Source: Mesorhizobium sophorae
Lineage (GTDB): Bacteria; Pseudomonadota; Alphaproteobacteria; Rhizobiales; Rhizobiaceae
DNA length: 64,000 nt
Assembly: GCF_002270415.1 (NCBI RefSeq)
Contig: NZ_NNRI01000008.1
Span: 124,001-188,000, forward strand
Reading direction: 5' to 3'
The position numbers and the translations under genes were made by a program. Each line of letters starts with the position of its first letter. Within the stretch, counting starts at the first letter, position 1. A model generated the notes under the pieces. That model worked only from the letters and a program-made list of their open reading frames with translations, had not been told where the DNA came from and ran no database searches. Below, piece after piece: positions 7,277-15,707 of the stretch.

Positions 7277-8658
7277 GCGTCGCCGATGCCGGACAGGTTC
7301 ACCAGGAGATCATCATCGTTCGTCGAGGTCACGACGACCATGACGATGCCCACCATGGCGGCGTCTGGAAGATCGCCTTCGCCGACTTCATGACGGCGAT
7401 GATGTGCTTCTTCCTGGTCATGTGGCTGATCAATGCCGCCAACGAGCAGACCAAGGCAGCCGTCGCCAGTTATTTCAACCCGGTCAAGCTGGTCGACCGC
7501 AATTCGAGCCGCAAGGGTCTGGAGGATCTCGGCGACGGTCCGCGCGCGATGGGAACGACGGCCGACAACCCGCAGAAGGCGACCAACAAGGCCGGCCAGG
7601 ACGGCGATGGCTCCGCGGACCGCAAACAGGAGAAGCAGGAACTGCCGCAGGCGGAACACTCCGACGAGCATCTGTTCGCCGACCCCTACGCGGTGCTGTC
7701 GGAAATCGCCACCGATACCGGCGTCATGCAGAATGTCAGCCAGAAGGGCGATGGCGGCGCCCAAGCAGCCGGCCCGGCGACCGGCGCTTCCGGCGGCGCC
7801 TCCTATCGCGATCCGTTCGAGCCTGATTTCTGGTCGCAGCAGGTGGCGGCGCCCGGCGCCGAAGCCAGCGCCCAGCGAGCCAAAATCGAGGGCGATGCGG
7901 CCAAGCCCGGTGACAAGGTTGCCGAGACGCAAGTGCCCAAGGTCAAGGCCGTGCCACCGGTCGCGGCCGCACCTGTCGAACCGCCGGCAGAGGACGCGAC
8001 CGGCAAGCCAGCCGCGAACCCCGCCACGACAACGACGAAGGCCGGCGACACCAAACCAACAGACACGAAGCCAAGCGACGCGAAGCCGGGCGAGACCAAA
8101 CCAGACGACAGCAAAGCCACGGACGCAGCCAAGGCCGAGGCCAAAGCGCAAGAGGAAGCCAAGCCCGACACCGGAGAGAAGGCGCCGACCGCCGCCGCCG
8201 TCAAGGCCGCGGCCGACGTCAAGCGGCAGTTGGCCGACGCCTTCAAGCCCGGCGACAAGCTGCATGACGGCGTCTCGGTGGAAGCTACCGACAAAGGCGT
8301 CGTCATCTCGATCACCGACCAACTCGACTTCGGCATGTTCGAGGTCGGTTCGGCGCTGCCGCGCCGCGAACTGGTGCTGGCGATGGAAAAGATCGGCCGC
8401 ATCGTCAACAGCCAGAAGGGCAGCATCAGCATCAACGGCCACACCGATGCACGGCCATTCCGCAGCGACAGCTACGACAATTGGCGGCTGTCGACGGCGC
8501 GCGCGCATTCCGCCTACTACATGCTCGTGCGCGGTGGCGTCGATGAACGCCGCATCACAGAGGTCGCCGGTTTCGCCGACCGCCAGCCGAAGGACCCGGC
8601 GAATCCATTGGCGGCTGTGAACCGCCGCATCGAAATCCTGATGGCGGCCGGCGGATGA
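7273..8658 (+). CDS. motB: Flagellar motor stator protein MotB
   Basis: MotB is the peptidoglycan-anchored stator subunit that works with MotA. From the ATG at 7273, which overlaps the previous stop, the protein has 461 residues: a His/Asp-rich cytoplasmic stretch (HDDHDDAHHGG), the membrane helix with FADFMTAMMCFFLVMWLIN containing the proton-channel Asp38, a long Ala/Pro/Lys-rich linker (about 175-310, with repeated KPxDxKP-like units), and a C-terminal OmpA-like domain (INGHTDARPF; NWRLSTARAHSA; NRRIEILM). An upstream ATG at 7243 is open but lacks family support. The long linker is usual in rhizobia. motC follows with an ATGA overlap. Confidence 0.95.
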   Translation: MSVADAGQVHQEIIIVRRGHDDHDDAHHGGVWKIAFADFMTAMMCFFLVMWLINAANEQTKAAVASYFNPVKLVDRNSSRKGLEDLGDGPRAMGTTADNPQKATNKAGQDGDGSADRKQEKQELPQAEHSDEHLFADPYAVLSEIATDTGVMQNVSQKGDGGAQAAGPATGASGGASYRDPFEPDFWSQQVAAPGAEASAQRAKIEGDAAKPGDKVAETQVPKVKAVPPVAAAPVEPPAEDATGKPAANPATTTTKAGDTKPTDTKPSDAKPGETKPDDSKATDAAKAEAKAQEEAKPDTGEKAPTAAAVKAAADVKRQLADAFKPGDKLHDGVSVEATDKGVVISITDQLDFGMFEVGSALPRRELVLAMEKIGRIVNSQKGSISINGHTDARPFRSDSYDNWRLSTARAHSAYYMLVRGGVDERRITEVAGFADRQPKDPANPLAAVNRRIEILMAAGG

Positions 8659-10037
8659 GGCGGGCGGCCGTCACCAGCCGGTTGATTGGCTTGTTGCTGC
8701 TGGCCTGCGGATATCCGTCAGCCGGCTTCGCCCAAGACGCGTTGCAGCCGTATCAGCTGGTGCGCTCGCTCCAGCTCATCCAGGACCGCATCGCCGCTGG
8801 CGATCATGCCGCCCTGCCGATGCAGGCCAAGCTCCTCGAGATGGTGGATGCGCGCCTGCGCACGGCGGACGCCGAGGATTTCAAGGATCCCAAGAACTTT
8901 CGCGCCCTGCTTGTCTACGGCATGAGCGGCGGCAACCCGGTGACTGTCGAGGCTGCCACGTCGCGCGCCACGACGGACCCGCAAAGCCTTGCCGTGGCCA
9001 AAGGGGTGATCGACTATCTCAATGGCCGGCCTGGCGAGGCGATCGAAGCGTTGAAGCCGATCGATCCGATGACGCTGCCTCCCGACCTCGGCGCTTTCCT
9101 TGCCCTGGTCAAAGGCTCGCTGCTTGCCGGCGACCAGCCGGCTGCGGCGCTCGGTTTGCTCGACGAGGCAAGATTGCTCAGCCCCGGCACGCTGGTCGAG
9201 GAAGCAGCACTGCGCCGTTCGGTCGGCATTGCGGGTGCGCAGGGTGACGCGGCACGCTTCGCACGCGCGTCGACCCAGTATGTCGAGCGCTACCTCTATT
9301 CGCCCTATGCCAGCCAGTTCGCCGACTCCTTCGTCTCCGGCGTCATCGCGCTGCATATGTCGATCAGCCAGGACAAGCTGGCCGACATCACCTCGATGAT
9401 GGATCCCGAGCGTGAGAAGGTGATCTATCTGCGCATCGCCCGCCGTGCCGCGATCGACGGTCTGAACGACCTGTCGGCCTTCGCTTCGGCGCGAGCCGAG
9501 CAGGGTCGCGACGGCAACACCAACCAGGACGATCCGCGCGCCCTGCTTTACGCCAGTCTTTCCACCGTCACCTCGGGCACCATCGAAGACGTGCGCGCCA
9601 AGCTCGGCAAGATCGACCGCAGCAAGCTGTCCGAAGGCGACCGCGCCTTGCTCGACGCCGCCCAGGCCATTGCCGGCGAAGTCGTCGCACCGCCCGCCCC
9701 CCTCCCCGAGGAAATGCCAGTTCCTGTCGCGACCGAGCAGCCGCCAGGGCCCGAAACTGTCGCGGCGCAGGGCGCCGACGCCAGCGGGCTGCCACCCGTC
9801 GAAGGCGCCATCGGCGAGCAACCCGCCGTCGCTGCCGCCTCCGGCGGACCAGCAACCAGTGCTCCGGTAGCGCCGACGGTTGCGGCTGCACCAGCCGATG
9901 CGGCGACCGTCGTGCAGGCGTCGGCGCCATCGCCCGCGGCCAGTCCCGAGCCCACCGACCCGACCGATGCCGCCATGACCAGAACACGTCGACAGCTCGA
10001 CCTGATCGACCAGATGCTTGGAGCCGCCCCCAAATGA
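8655..10037 (+). CDS. motC: Motility protein MotC
   Basis: MotC is a periplasmic protein known from rhizobia that is needed for motor function and is thought to work with MotB and MotE. The 460-residue product starts with a signal peptide (about 1-24, ending FAQ before DALQPYQLVRSLQLIQDR). A helical repeat-rich body follows up to ~340, then a Pro/Ala-rich stretch (~345-435) and a short conserved tail with TRRQLDLIDQMLG. It overlaps motB and motD by four bases each. Order, signal and N-terminal motif all fit MotC; the Pro/Ala-rich stretch is low in complexity. Confidence 0.92.
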   Translation: MRRAAVTSRLIGLLLLACGYPSAGFAQDALQPYQLVRSLQLIQDRIAAGDHAALPMQAKLLEMVDARLRTADAEDFKDPKNFRALLVYGMSGGNPVTVEAATSRATTDPQSLAVAKGVIDYLNGRPGEAIEALKPIDPMTLPPDLGAFLALVKGSLLAGDQPAAALGLLDEARLLSPGTLVEEAALRRSVGIAGAQGDAARFARASTQYVERYLYSPYASQFADSFVSGVIALHMSISQDKLADITSMMDPEREKVIYLRIARRAAIDGLNDLSAFASARAEQGRDGNTNQDDPRALLYASLSTVTSGTIEDVRAKLGKIDRSKLSEGDRALLDAAQAIAGEVVAPPAPLPEEMPVPVATEQPPGPETVAAQGADASGLPPVEGAIGEQPAVAAASGGPATSAPVAPTVAAAPADAATVVQASAPSPAASPEPTDPTDAAMTRTRRQLDLIDQMLGAAPK

Positions 10038-11458
10038 CCACCAGCCTCGGCTCGGCCTTGCCGGGATTTGCCGCCGCGCGCGCGACGCCGGAGCAACCGG
10101 CCGCGAACGGCAAGAAGGACAACGCGGGCTTTGGCAAGATCCTGCATGGCGAGGCCAGTCCGGCCCGCCCGGAACGGCATCCGACGACCGAGGCGGGATC
10201 GCGCGAGCAGCGCTGGGGCAAGCTCGCCGCCAACCTTGCCGGGCATGGCGGCAAGGCCGAGCCGACATCGGCCGACACCGGAAAGATCGTCTCGGCCAAG
10301 GTGCCGACCGCGAAAATCGGCAAGGCAGATTTGGAAGCCAAGGACAATTTGGAAGCGAAGTCGCACAAGGACGATGCCGACGCCGAAGAGACGGCGCCTG
10401 ACGCGGATGCCGTGCCACTTCAGGATCACCTGCCGCTGCTGATCGCGTTCCATGACCTGCGCCATTTCTCGACATCGACCAAGGCAAGCGGGCGCGACGC
10501 GGCTAACGGCGAGAGCCCATCGGACCCGGCGCTTGACGCGCAGGCTCCGCTGTCGAAGACCTATCGGTCGAAGTCCACGACCGGAAACCAAGTTCTCGAA
10601 ACCAAGTCGAAGCCTGAGCAGGTGTCGATCGTCGACGGGCCTTTGACAGAGCTTGACGGCCAGCTGCCGAGCGCTGACGGCGTTGCCTCCAGCACGCCGA
10701 AGCGCGACACCGTCGTAACGGCCCAGAAGCTGCCGGAGGCCACAACCGCCGATGTGCCCGGCGTGCAATCGAAACACACCGCGCCGGTGATGAAAAGCAT
10801 CGAGGATGTCCAGTCCTCGTTACGGCCCGAAGCCGGAAAACAATCCCTGTCCGCCACACGCATCGACATCGTGTCGCAACAGAGCGTCCCGGCACCACCG
10901 CAAAGTCCCATCAGCCAGGCAGCCCTCAATGTGGTCAACGCCATAGCCGCCGATGGCGGCCCGCAAAAGGCCCTTCCAGCCTCATCCGCGGCCACCCAGC
11001 TGGCCAGCCCTGTTGCCGTTCCGACACATGTGTTGAAGATCGAACTTCACCCCGCCGAACTCGGCATGGTGACGGCCAACCTTCGCCTCTCGGGAGAACA
11101 ACTTTCGATTGAATTGAAGCCCGCAACACACGACGCTTATCGTCGTTTGTCCGCCGACAGCGAGGCCATCGTCAAGTCGCTGCGTGGGCTCGGTTTCGAG
11201 GTTGACAAGGTCACGATCCTGCAACCTTCGGTAGCGGTTCCCGCTGCAGCCCGTACCGATGCGACCGCCCCTTTGCCGGCGGCGTCGGGCCGCGATCCGT
11301 CATCCTTCCAACCTGGAAACCCGGGTGGCGGCAACAGTGGAGCGGGTGGTCAGCAATCGGGTCAGCAATCCGCAGGAAACCGCAATGATGACGCGCAGGA
11401 CTACGGCCGCGGCACTTCACCTTCTCGCGAGCGCGCTGGCGGCGATATGTTTATCTAG
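10034..11458 (+). CDS. motD: Flagellar hook-length control protein (MotD/FliK)
   Basis: In rhizobia the gene called motD encodes the hook-length control protein (FliK). The 474-residue product is hydrophilic and disordered-looking over most of its length. The conserved FliK C-terminal domain is at about 325-405 (LKIELHPAELGMVTANLRLS; LSIELKPATHDAYRRLSAD; IVKSLRGLGFEVDKVTI), and a Gly/Ser/Gln-rich tail closes it. The start overlaps motC as ATGA. The last ~74 bp overlap the start of the transglycosylase gene in another frame. The domain makes the call firm. Confidence 0.92.
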   Translation: MTTSLGSALPGFAAARATPEQPAANGKKDNAGFGKILHGEASPARPERHPTTEAGSREQRWGKLAANLAGHGGKAEPTSADTGKIVSAKVPTAKIGKADLEAKDNLEAKSHKDDADAEETAPDADAVPLQDHLPLLIAFHDLRHFSTSTKASGRDAANGESPSDPALDAQAPLSKTYRSKSTTGNQVLETKSKPEQVSIVDGPLTELDGQLPSADGVASSTPKRDTVVTAQKLPEATTADVPGVQSKHTAPVMKSIEDVQSSLRPEAGKQSLSATRIDIVSQQSVPAPPQSPISQAALNVVNAIAADGGPQKALPASSAATQLASPVAVPTHVLKIELHPAELGMVTANLRLSGEQLSIELKPATHDAYRRLSADSEAIVKSLRGLGFEVDKVTILQPSVAVPAAARTDATAPLPAASGRDPSSFQPGNPGGGNSGAGGQQSGQQSAGNRNDDAQDYGRGTSPSRERAGGDMFI

Positions 11459-11975
11459 CGCGGCAGGCGCTGCCGCTGCCGTCACCAACCCTTGCGAGCC
11501 GGAGATCCTGCGTGCCGCCGACCGCTATGGCGTGCCGGCCGGCATCCTCTATGCCGTCGGCCTCACGGAGACCGGAAACAAGGGCAGCCTTCAGCCCAAC
11601 GCTTTGAATATAGAAGGAAAAACGGTCTTTCCGAGAAGCCGGACCGAGGCCCTTGCCGCCTTCGCCAATGCCCGGCGCGAAGGCAAGACGCTCATCGATC
11701 TGGGCTGCATGCAGATCAACCATCACTACCACGCGTCCCATTTCCGCAGCGTCGAGGACATGCTCGATCCGCGTCAGAACGTCGACTATGCGGCGCGTTT
11801 CCTGGCCAGTCTCCATGCCCGTCACGAGACCTGGTCGATGGCCGTCGCCCGCTATCATGCCGGTCCCGACAACGATCCGGCGCAGAAGATCTATGTCTGC
11901 CGCGTCATTGCCAACATGGTCGCCACCGGCTTTGGAAAATGGACCGCGAGCGCCCGCGGCTTCTGCAACCCGTAG
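11385..11975 (+). CDS. Lytic transglycosylase-like protein of the flagellar cluster
   Basis: A secreted SLT-type muramidase probably opens peptidoglycan for the rod. I place the start at the ATG at 11385 (another is at 11388), preceded by AGGA 7 nt upstream, inside the end of motD. The ~196-residue product has a signal peptide (about 1-30, ending AGAAAA), then CEPEILRAADRYGVPAGILY, the likely catalytic Glu in GLTETGNKG, the IDLGCMQINHHYH motif, and AVARYHAGPDN. These are the usual SLT blocks. FlgJ at 30764 lacks a muramidase domain, so this protein likely supplies the missing cutting activity; that link is inference. Confidence 0.85.
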   Translation: MMTRRTTAAALHLLASALAAICLSSAAGAAAAVTNPCEPEILRAADRYGVPAGILYAVGLTETGNKGSLQPNALNIEGKTVFPRSRTEALAAFANARREGKTLIDLGCMQINHHYHASHFRSVEDMLDPRQNVDYAARFLASLHARHETWSMAVARYHAGPDNDPAQKIYVCRVIANMVATGFGKWTASARGFCNP

Positions 11976-12196
11976 GCGTATCTTCGGCATCCAATGCGCC
12001 GTTCGCGCAGTCCTGCGTTGTCGTTTTGACTTGGCCAGAACTTGCCGCCGAAAGCATATCTGGTTGCAGGCTAATGCAACCGGCGCGATTCCAGACTCCT
12101 AAGAAACTAGCTACAAGAAATGACGGTTGTTCAGGATTCTCGCCAGCGGATACCCCTTTTCTCACGGGGCAAATGATTTGATTCGGAGGCGGGCCG
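11976..12196 (+). promoter_or_regulatory. Intergenic region upstream of ftcR
   Basis: A 221-bp gap precedes ftcR and probably contains its promoter. The sequence is more AT-rich after about 12050. GGAGGCGGG at about 12184-12192 is the likely ribosome site for ftcR. I see no clear CtrA site and no T-rich terminator for the transglycosylase gene. Confidence 0.4.
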
Positions 12197-12865
12197 ATGA
12201 TTGTAATCGTTGACGAGCGCGAGCTCGTAACAGAGGGATACAATTCACTTTTCGACCGTGAGGGTGTCGCCTGCGCAGGCTTCGCGCCGGGCGAGTTCGG
12301 CGAGTGGGTAAGCTCGGCGGCCGCCACCGACCTGAGGTCGGTCCGAGCCTTCCTCATCGGCGACTGCCGCGAAGGCTCGATCTCTCCCCGTCAGATCCGC
12401 GACCGCACCGGCGCACCGGTCATCGCCTTGAGCGAACAGCACTCGCTGGAGAACACGCTGCGGTTGTTCGAGAGCGGCGTCGACGACGTCATTCGCAAGC
12501 CCGTCCACATTCGCGAGATCCTCGCCCGCATCACCGCCATCCGCCGCCGCGCCCAGGAAGACGTCGCCTACACCGAGATCGGCGCCATGCGCATCTTCAT
12601 GGATGGCCGCGACCCCGAGATCGACGGCCAGCCTTTGCCCTTGCCGCGCCGCGAGCGCCGCATCCTCGAATATCTGGCCAGCAATCGCGGCCGCCGCGTC
12701 ACAAAGACCCAGGTTTTCAACGCCATCTACGGCATCTTCGACGAAGAGGTCGAGGAGAACGTGGTCGAAAGCCACATCAGCAAATTGCGCAAGAAGCTGC
12801 GCGAGAAGCTGGGCACCGACCCGATCGATTCCAAGCGCTTCCTTGGCTACCGGCTCGTCTTCTGA
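12197..12865 (+). CDS. ftcR: Flagellar transcriptional regulator FtcR/Rem (OmpR family)
   Basis: FtcR in Brucella and Rem in Sinorhizobium activate flagellar and motility genes during growth. The 222-residue protein has a receiver-like N-terminal domain ([11 protein letters not shown]6 and E7 kept, Lys101 in [15 protein letters not shown]) and a winged-helix DNA-binding domain from about 125 ([50 protein letters not shown]). The normal phosphorylation position seems to fall at the IGDC segment (Asp56); family members are often regarded as phosphorylation-independent. The gene sits alone between two gaps, and the flgE leader behind it carries a tandem repeat that could be its operator. Confidence 0.93.
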   Translation: MIVIVDERELVTEGYNSLFDREGVACAGFAPGEFGEWVSSAAATDLRSVRAFLIGDCREGSISPRQIRDRTGAPVIALSEQHSLENTLRLFESGVDDVIRKPVHIREILARITAIRRRAQEDVAYTEIGAMRIFMDGRDPEIDGQPLPLPRRERRILEYLASNRGRRVTKTQVFNAIYGIFDEEVEENVVESHISKLRKKLREKLGTDPIDSKRFLGYRLVF

Positions 12866-12911
12866 TGCAGCCCCGCGCCAGCCTCGCGCAAGACAGGATG
12901 CGTAGCCTCGT

Positions 12912-12953
12912 AGCCAGTGGCATCCGCATTGGAGCCAGCGGCATCCACATTGG
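12912..12953 (+). repeat. 21-bp tandem repeat in the flgE upstream region
   Basis: Two adjacent 21-bp units, AGCCAGtGGCATCCgCATTGG (12912-12932) and AGCCAGcGGCATCCaCATTGG (12933-12953), differ at two positions and end 12 bp before the flgE ATG. Twenty-one bp equals two helical turns, as in tandem sites for OmpR-family proteins. A role as FtcR operator is inference. A simple slip duplication is the alternative. Confidence 0.7.
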
Positions 12954-12965
12954 GGAGACGTTTCG

Positions 12966-14222
12966 ATGAGCCTCTACGGAATGATGCGGACCGGCGTTTC
13001 CGGCATGAATGCACAGGCAAACCGGCTGTCCACCACGGCCGACAACATCGCCAATTCCGACACCACCGGCTACAAGCGGTCCTCTGCCGAATTTTCGTCG
13101 CTGGTCATGCCGAGCACCGGCGGCGCCTACAATTCCGGCGGCGTCACCACGACGATCCGGCAGGCGGTCAGCGATCCGGGCGTGCTTCAATACACCACCT
13201 CGGTCTCCGACCTTGCCGTCAACGGCGATGGCTTCTTCGTCGTTCAAGATCCGAGCGGAACACCTTTCCTGACCCGAGCCGGCGCCTTCGTACCGGATGC
13301 CGAGGGCAGGCTGGTCAACGCGGCCGGCTTCCAGCTGATGGCCTACAGCTACGCCAACGGCGTGCCGGCGGCGACAGTGAACGGCTTCGAGGGCCTGACC
13401 CCGGTGCTCATCTCCGACCAGGGGATGACGGCAACGCCGAGCACCCAGGGTACTTACAGCGGCAACCTGCCGGCAGGCGCGACGCCGGTCGCCGCCGGCA
13501 ATCTGCCCACCACCAACGCGGCGGGCGCGCAGTACACCTCGAAATCCTCGATGGTCGCCTACGACAATCTCGGCAACAAGAAGCTGCTTGACGTCTATTT
13601 CACCAACACCGGCGCCGGCACCTGGCAGGTGTCGGTCTTCGATCAGTCGAAGGCGACCGCCGGAACGTCGTTCCCTTACACCGGCGGCGCATTGGGCTCG
13701 GCCAACCTGACCTTCGACACCACCACCGGCAAGCTCACCGGCGCCGTCAACAGCGTCGGCCTGACGGTGCCCAATGGCGCCGCCTTTTCGCTGGACCTGT
13801 CGGCATTGACCCAGCTCGGCGCCGGCTTCACCGTTTCCGACGCCCAGGTCAATGGCAACGCACCGAGCACCATCGACAAAATCCAGATCAGCAAGGACGG
13901 CACCATCTCGGCGCAATACAAGGACGGCTCCACCAAGGCGCTCTACAAGATCCCGCTGGCCGACGTGCAGAGCCCGGACCAGCTCAACGCGCTGCCCGGC
14001 AACGTCTACGCACAGGGCACCGAATCCGGCGCGGTCCGTATCGGCTTTGCCAATGAGGGCAAGGCCGGCTCCATCATCTCCGGCGCACTCGAGAATTCCA
14101 ACGTCGATATCGCCGAAGAACTGACCAACATGATCGCGGCACAGCGCAGCTACACCGCCAATTCGAAAGTCTTCCAGACCGGTTCCGATCTGATGGACGT
14201 CCTTGTCAACCTGAAGAGATAA
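12966..14222 (+). CDS. flgE: Flagellar hook protein FlgE
   Basis: FlgE polymerises into the hook. The 418-residue protein has the rod/hook N-terminus (MNAQANRLSTTADNIANSDT, then GYKRSSAEFSSLV), the FlgE-specific middle (DLAVNGDGFFVVQDPSG; YTSKSSMVAYDNLGNKKLLD) and the conserved end (ALENSNVDIAEELTNMIAAQ, then a segment ending DLMDVLVNLKR). Length is normal. The ATG lies 4 bp after GGGGAGACG. It heads a long run, flgE-flgK-flgL-flaF-flbT-flgD-fliQ, with small gaps or overlaps, so these are probably co-transcribed. Confidence 0.97.
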   Translation: MSLYGMMRTGVSGMNAQANRLSTTADNIANSDTTGYKRSSAEFSSLVMPSTGGAYNSGGVTTTIRQAVSDPGVLQYTTSVSDLAVNGDGFFVVQDPSGTPFLTRAGAFVPDAEGRLVNAAGFQLMAYSYANGVPAATVNGFEGLTPVLISDQGMTATPSTQGTYSGNLPAGATPVAAGNLPTTNAAGAQYTSKSSMVAYDNLGNKKLLDVYFTNTGAGTWQVSVFDQSKATAGTSFPYTGGALGSANLTFDTTTGKLTGAVNSVGLTVPNGAAFSLDLSALTQLGAGFTVSDAQVNGNAPSTIDKIQISKDGTISAQYKDGSTKALYKIPLADVQSPDQLNALPGNVYAQGTESGAVRIGFANEGKAGSIISGALENSNVDIAEELTNMIAAQRSYTANSKVFQTGSDLMDVLVNLKR

Positions 14223-14224
14223 AA

Positions 14225-14239
14225 CGGGCACCGCCCGTG
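14225..14239 (+). other. Small hairpin between flgE and flgK
   Basis: ACGGGC (14225-14230) and GCCCGT (14234-14239) form a 6-bp stem over ACC, just after the flgE stop and 10 bp before the flgK ATG. No T-run follows, so it is not a terminator. It could affect mRNA processing or the unequal output of hook and junction proteins; this is speculative. Confidence 0.3.
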
Positions 14240-14249
14240 AAAGACCCGC

Positions 14250-15704
14250 ATGTCGTTGTCCACTGCACTGAGCATCGCCCAATCGGCGCTTATGAACACC
14301 GCGCGGCAGACCAGTGTCGTCTCGCGCAATGTCGCCGACGCCGACAATCCGGACTATTCGCGCCGCCAGGCCGTCGTCACCAGCACGGCGCCGGGCGCGC
14401 GTTCGGTTGATATCCGGCGCGCCGCCAACGACCTGCTGTTCCGCCAGAACCTCAGCGCGCTGTCGGCCTGGAGCGGCCAGAACGCGCTCTACAGCGGCAT
14501 GGATCAGCTGGGCGTATCGGTCAATGGCGTCGACAATGCGTCCTCGCCCTCGACCGCGATCGGCAATCTGCAGCAAGCGCTGCAGCTCTATGCCACCTCG
14601 CCGTCCAACCAGAACCTCGGCGCCAGCGTCGTCGACGCAGCCAGGCAGGTCGTGCGATCCCTGAACGAGGGCTCCACGGCGATCCAGGATTTCCGCACCC
14701 AGACCGACGGCCAGATCGCCACGGCGGTCGACGACCTCAACTCGCTGCTCAGCCAGTTCCAGGATGCCAACACCGCGGTCATTTCCGGAACCCGTTCCGG
14801 CACCGATGTCTCTGATGCGCTCGACCAGCGCGATGCGCTTTTGAAGAAGATATCTGACTATATCCCGGTCTCGACCTTCACGCGCGGCGACAATGACATG
14901 GTCGTCACCACTGGCGACGGCACGACGCTGTTCGAAACCATTCCGCGCACGGTCAGCTTCGCGCCGTCGGCCGGCTACACCGCCGGTGCCGCAGGCAACG
15001 CGGTCTATATCGACAATGTGCCGATCTCGGCGGGAGCCGGCGGCAACACCAGCGCCAGCGGCAATCTCGCCGGCCTGCTCCAATTGCGCGACAGTGTCGC
15101 CTCGACCATGCAGAGCCAGCTCGACGAAACCGCGCGCGGCCTGATCACAGCCTTTGCCGAAACCGCGCCTGCGCTGCCCAATGCAGCCGGCCTGTTCACC
15201 TGGTCCGGTGCGCCGGCGGTGCCGGCAGCGGGCACGCTGGTCAACGGCCTTGCCGGATCGATCAGCGTCAATGCGGCGATGGACCCAAGCGCCGGCGGCA
15301 ATCCGACGCTGCTGCGCGATGGGGGTGCCAATGGTGCCGCCTATGTCGCCAACACCGGCGGCGGCGCCTCCTATTCCGACCTTCTGGTTGCCTATGGCGA
15401 CCGGCTCGACAAGCCGATGGCCTTCGACCCGGCCGCCGGGGTTTCGGCAACGTCGAGCGTTTCCGACTACGCGGCCAACTCGATCGGCTGGTTCGAGGGC
15501 GTGCGCCAGCAGGCATCGACCGCCTCCGACGCCAAGGAAGCGCTGGCATCGCGCAGCGCCGAGGCGCTGTCCAACGCGACCGGCGTCAATGTCGACCAGG
15601 AAATGTCCCTGCTGCTCGACCTCGAACACACCTATCAGGCATCGGCCCGGATGATGAAAACCGTCGACGACATGATGACGGCCTTGCTCAACGCGGTGGG
15701 ATAA
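14250..15704 (+). CDS. flgK: Flagellar hook-associated protein 1, FlgK
   Basis: FlgK is the first hook-filament junction protein. The 484-residue product has the rod/hook N-terminus (LSTALSIAQSALMNTARQTS; SRNVADADNPDYSRRQAVV) and the shared C-terminus (SNATGVNVDQEMSLLLDLEH; TYQASARMMKTVDDMMTALL). The middle is Ala/Gly-rich and variable. It follows flgE after 27 bp and precedes flgL after 3 bp. Motifs and order both support the call. Confidence 0.96.
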   Translation: MSLSTALSIAQSALMNTARQTSVVSRNVADADNPDYSRRQAVVTSTAPGARSVDIRRAANDLLFRQNLSALSAWSGQNALYSGMDQLGVSVNGVDNASSPSTAIGNLQQALQLYATSPSNQNLGASVVDAARQVVRSLNEGSTAIQDFRTQTDGQIATAVDDLNSLLSQFQDANTAVISGTRSGTDVSDALDQRDALLKKISDYIPVSTFTRGDNDMVVTTGDGTTLFETIPRTVSFAPSAGYTAGAAGNAVYIDNVPISAGAGGNTSASGNLAGLLQLRDSVASTMQSQLDETARGLITAFAETAPALPNAAGLFTWSGAPAVPAAGTLVNGLAGSISVNAAMDPSAGGNPTLLRDGGANGAAYVANTGGGASYSDLLVAYGDRLDKPMAFDPAAGVSATSSVSDYAANSIGWFEGVRQQASTASDAKEALASRSAEALSNATGVNVDQEMSLLLDLEHTYQASARMMKTVDDMMTALLNAVG

Positions 15705-15707
15705 TCC

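Noticed and set aside
6712..8508. A 598-codon open frame on the minus strand across the FliH-like gene and motB
   Set aside because: Same reason: an antisense shadow of clear plus-strand coding sequence.
14225..14239. A possible terminator between flgE and flgK
   Set aside because: Only a 6-bp stem without a T-run, and flgK follows closely in the same unit; listed only as a hairpin.
12777..15629. A 950-codon open frame on the minus strand across ftcR, flgE and flgK
   Set aside because: It is a mirror of GC-rich plus-strand coding genes; its protein is Arg/Gly/Val-rich with no family features, and the plus-strand genes are certain.
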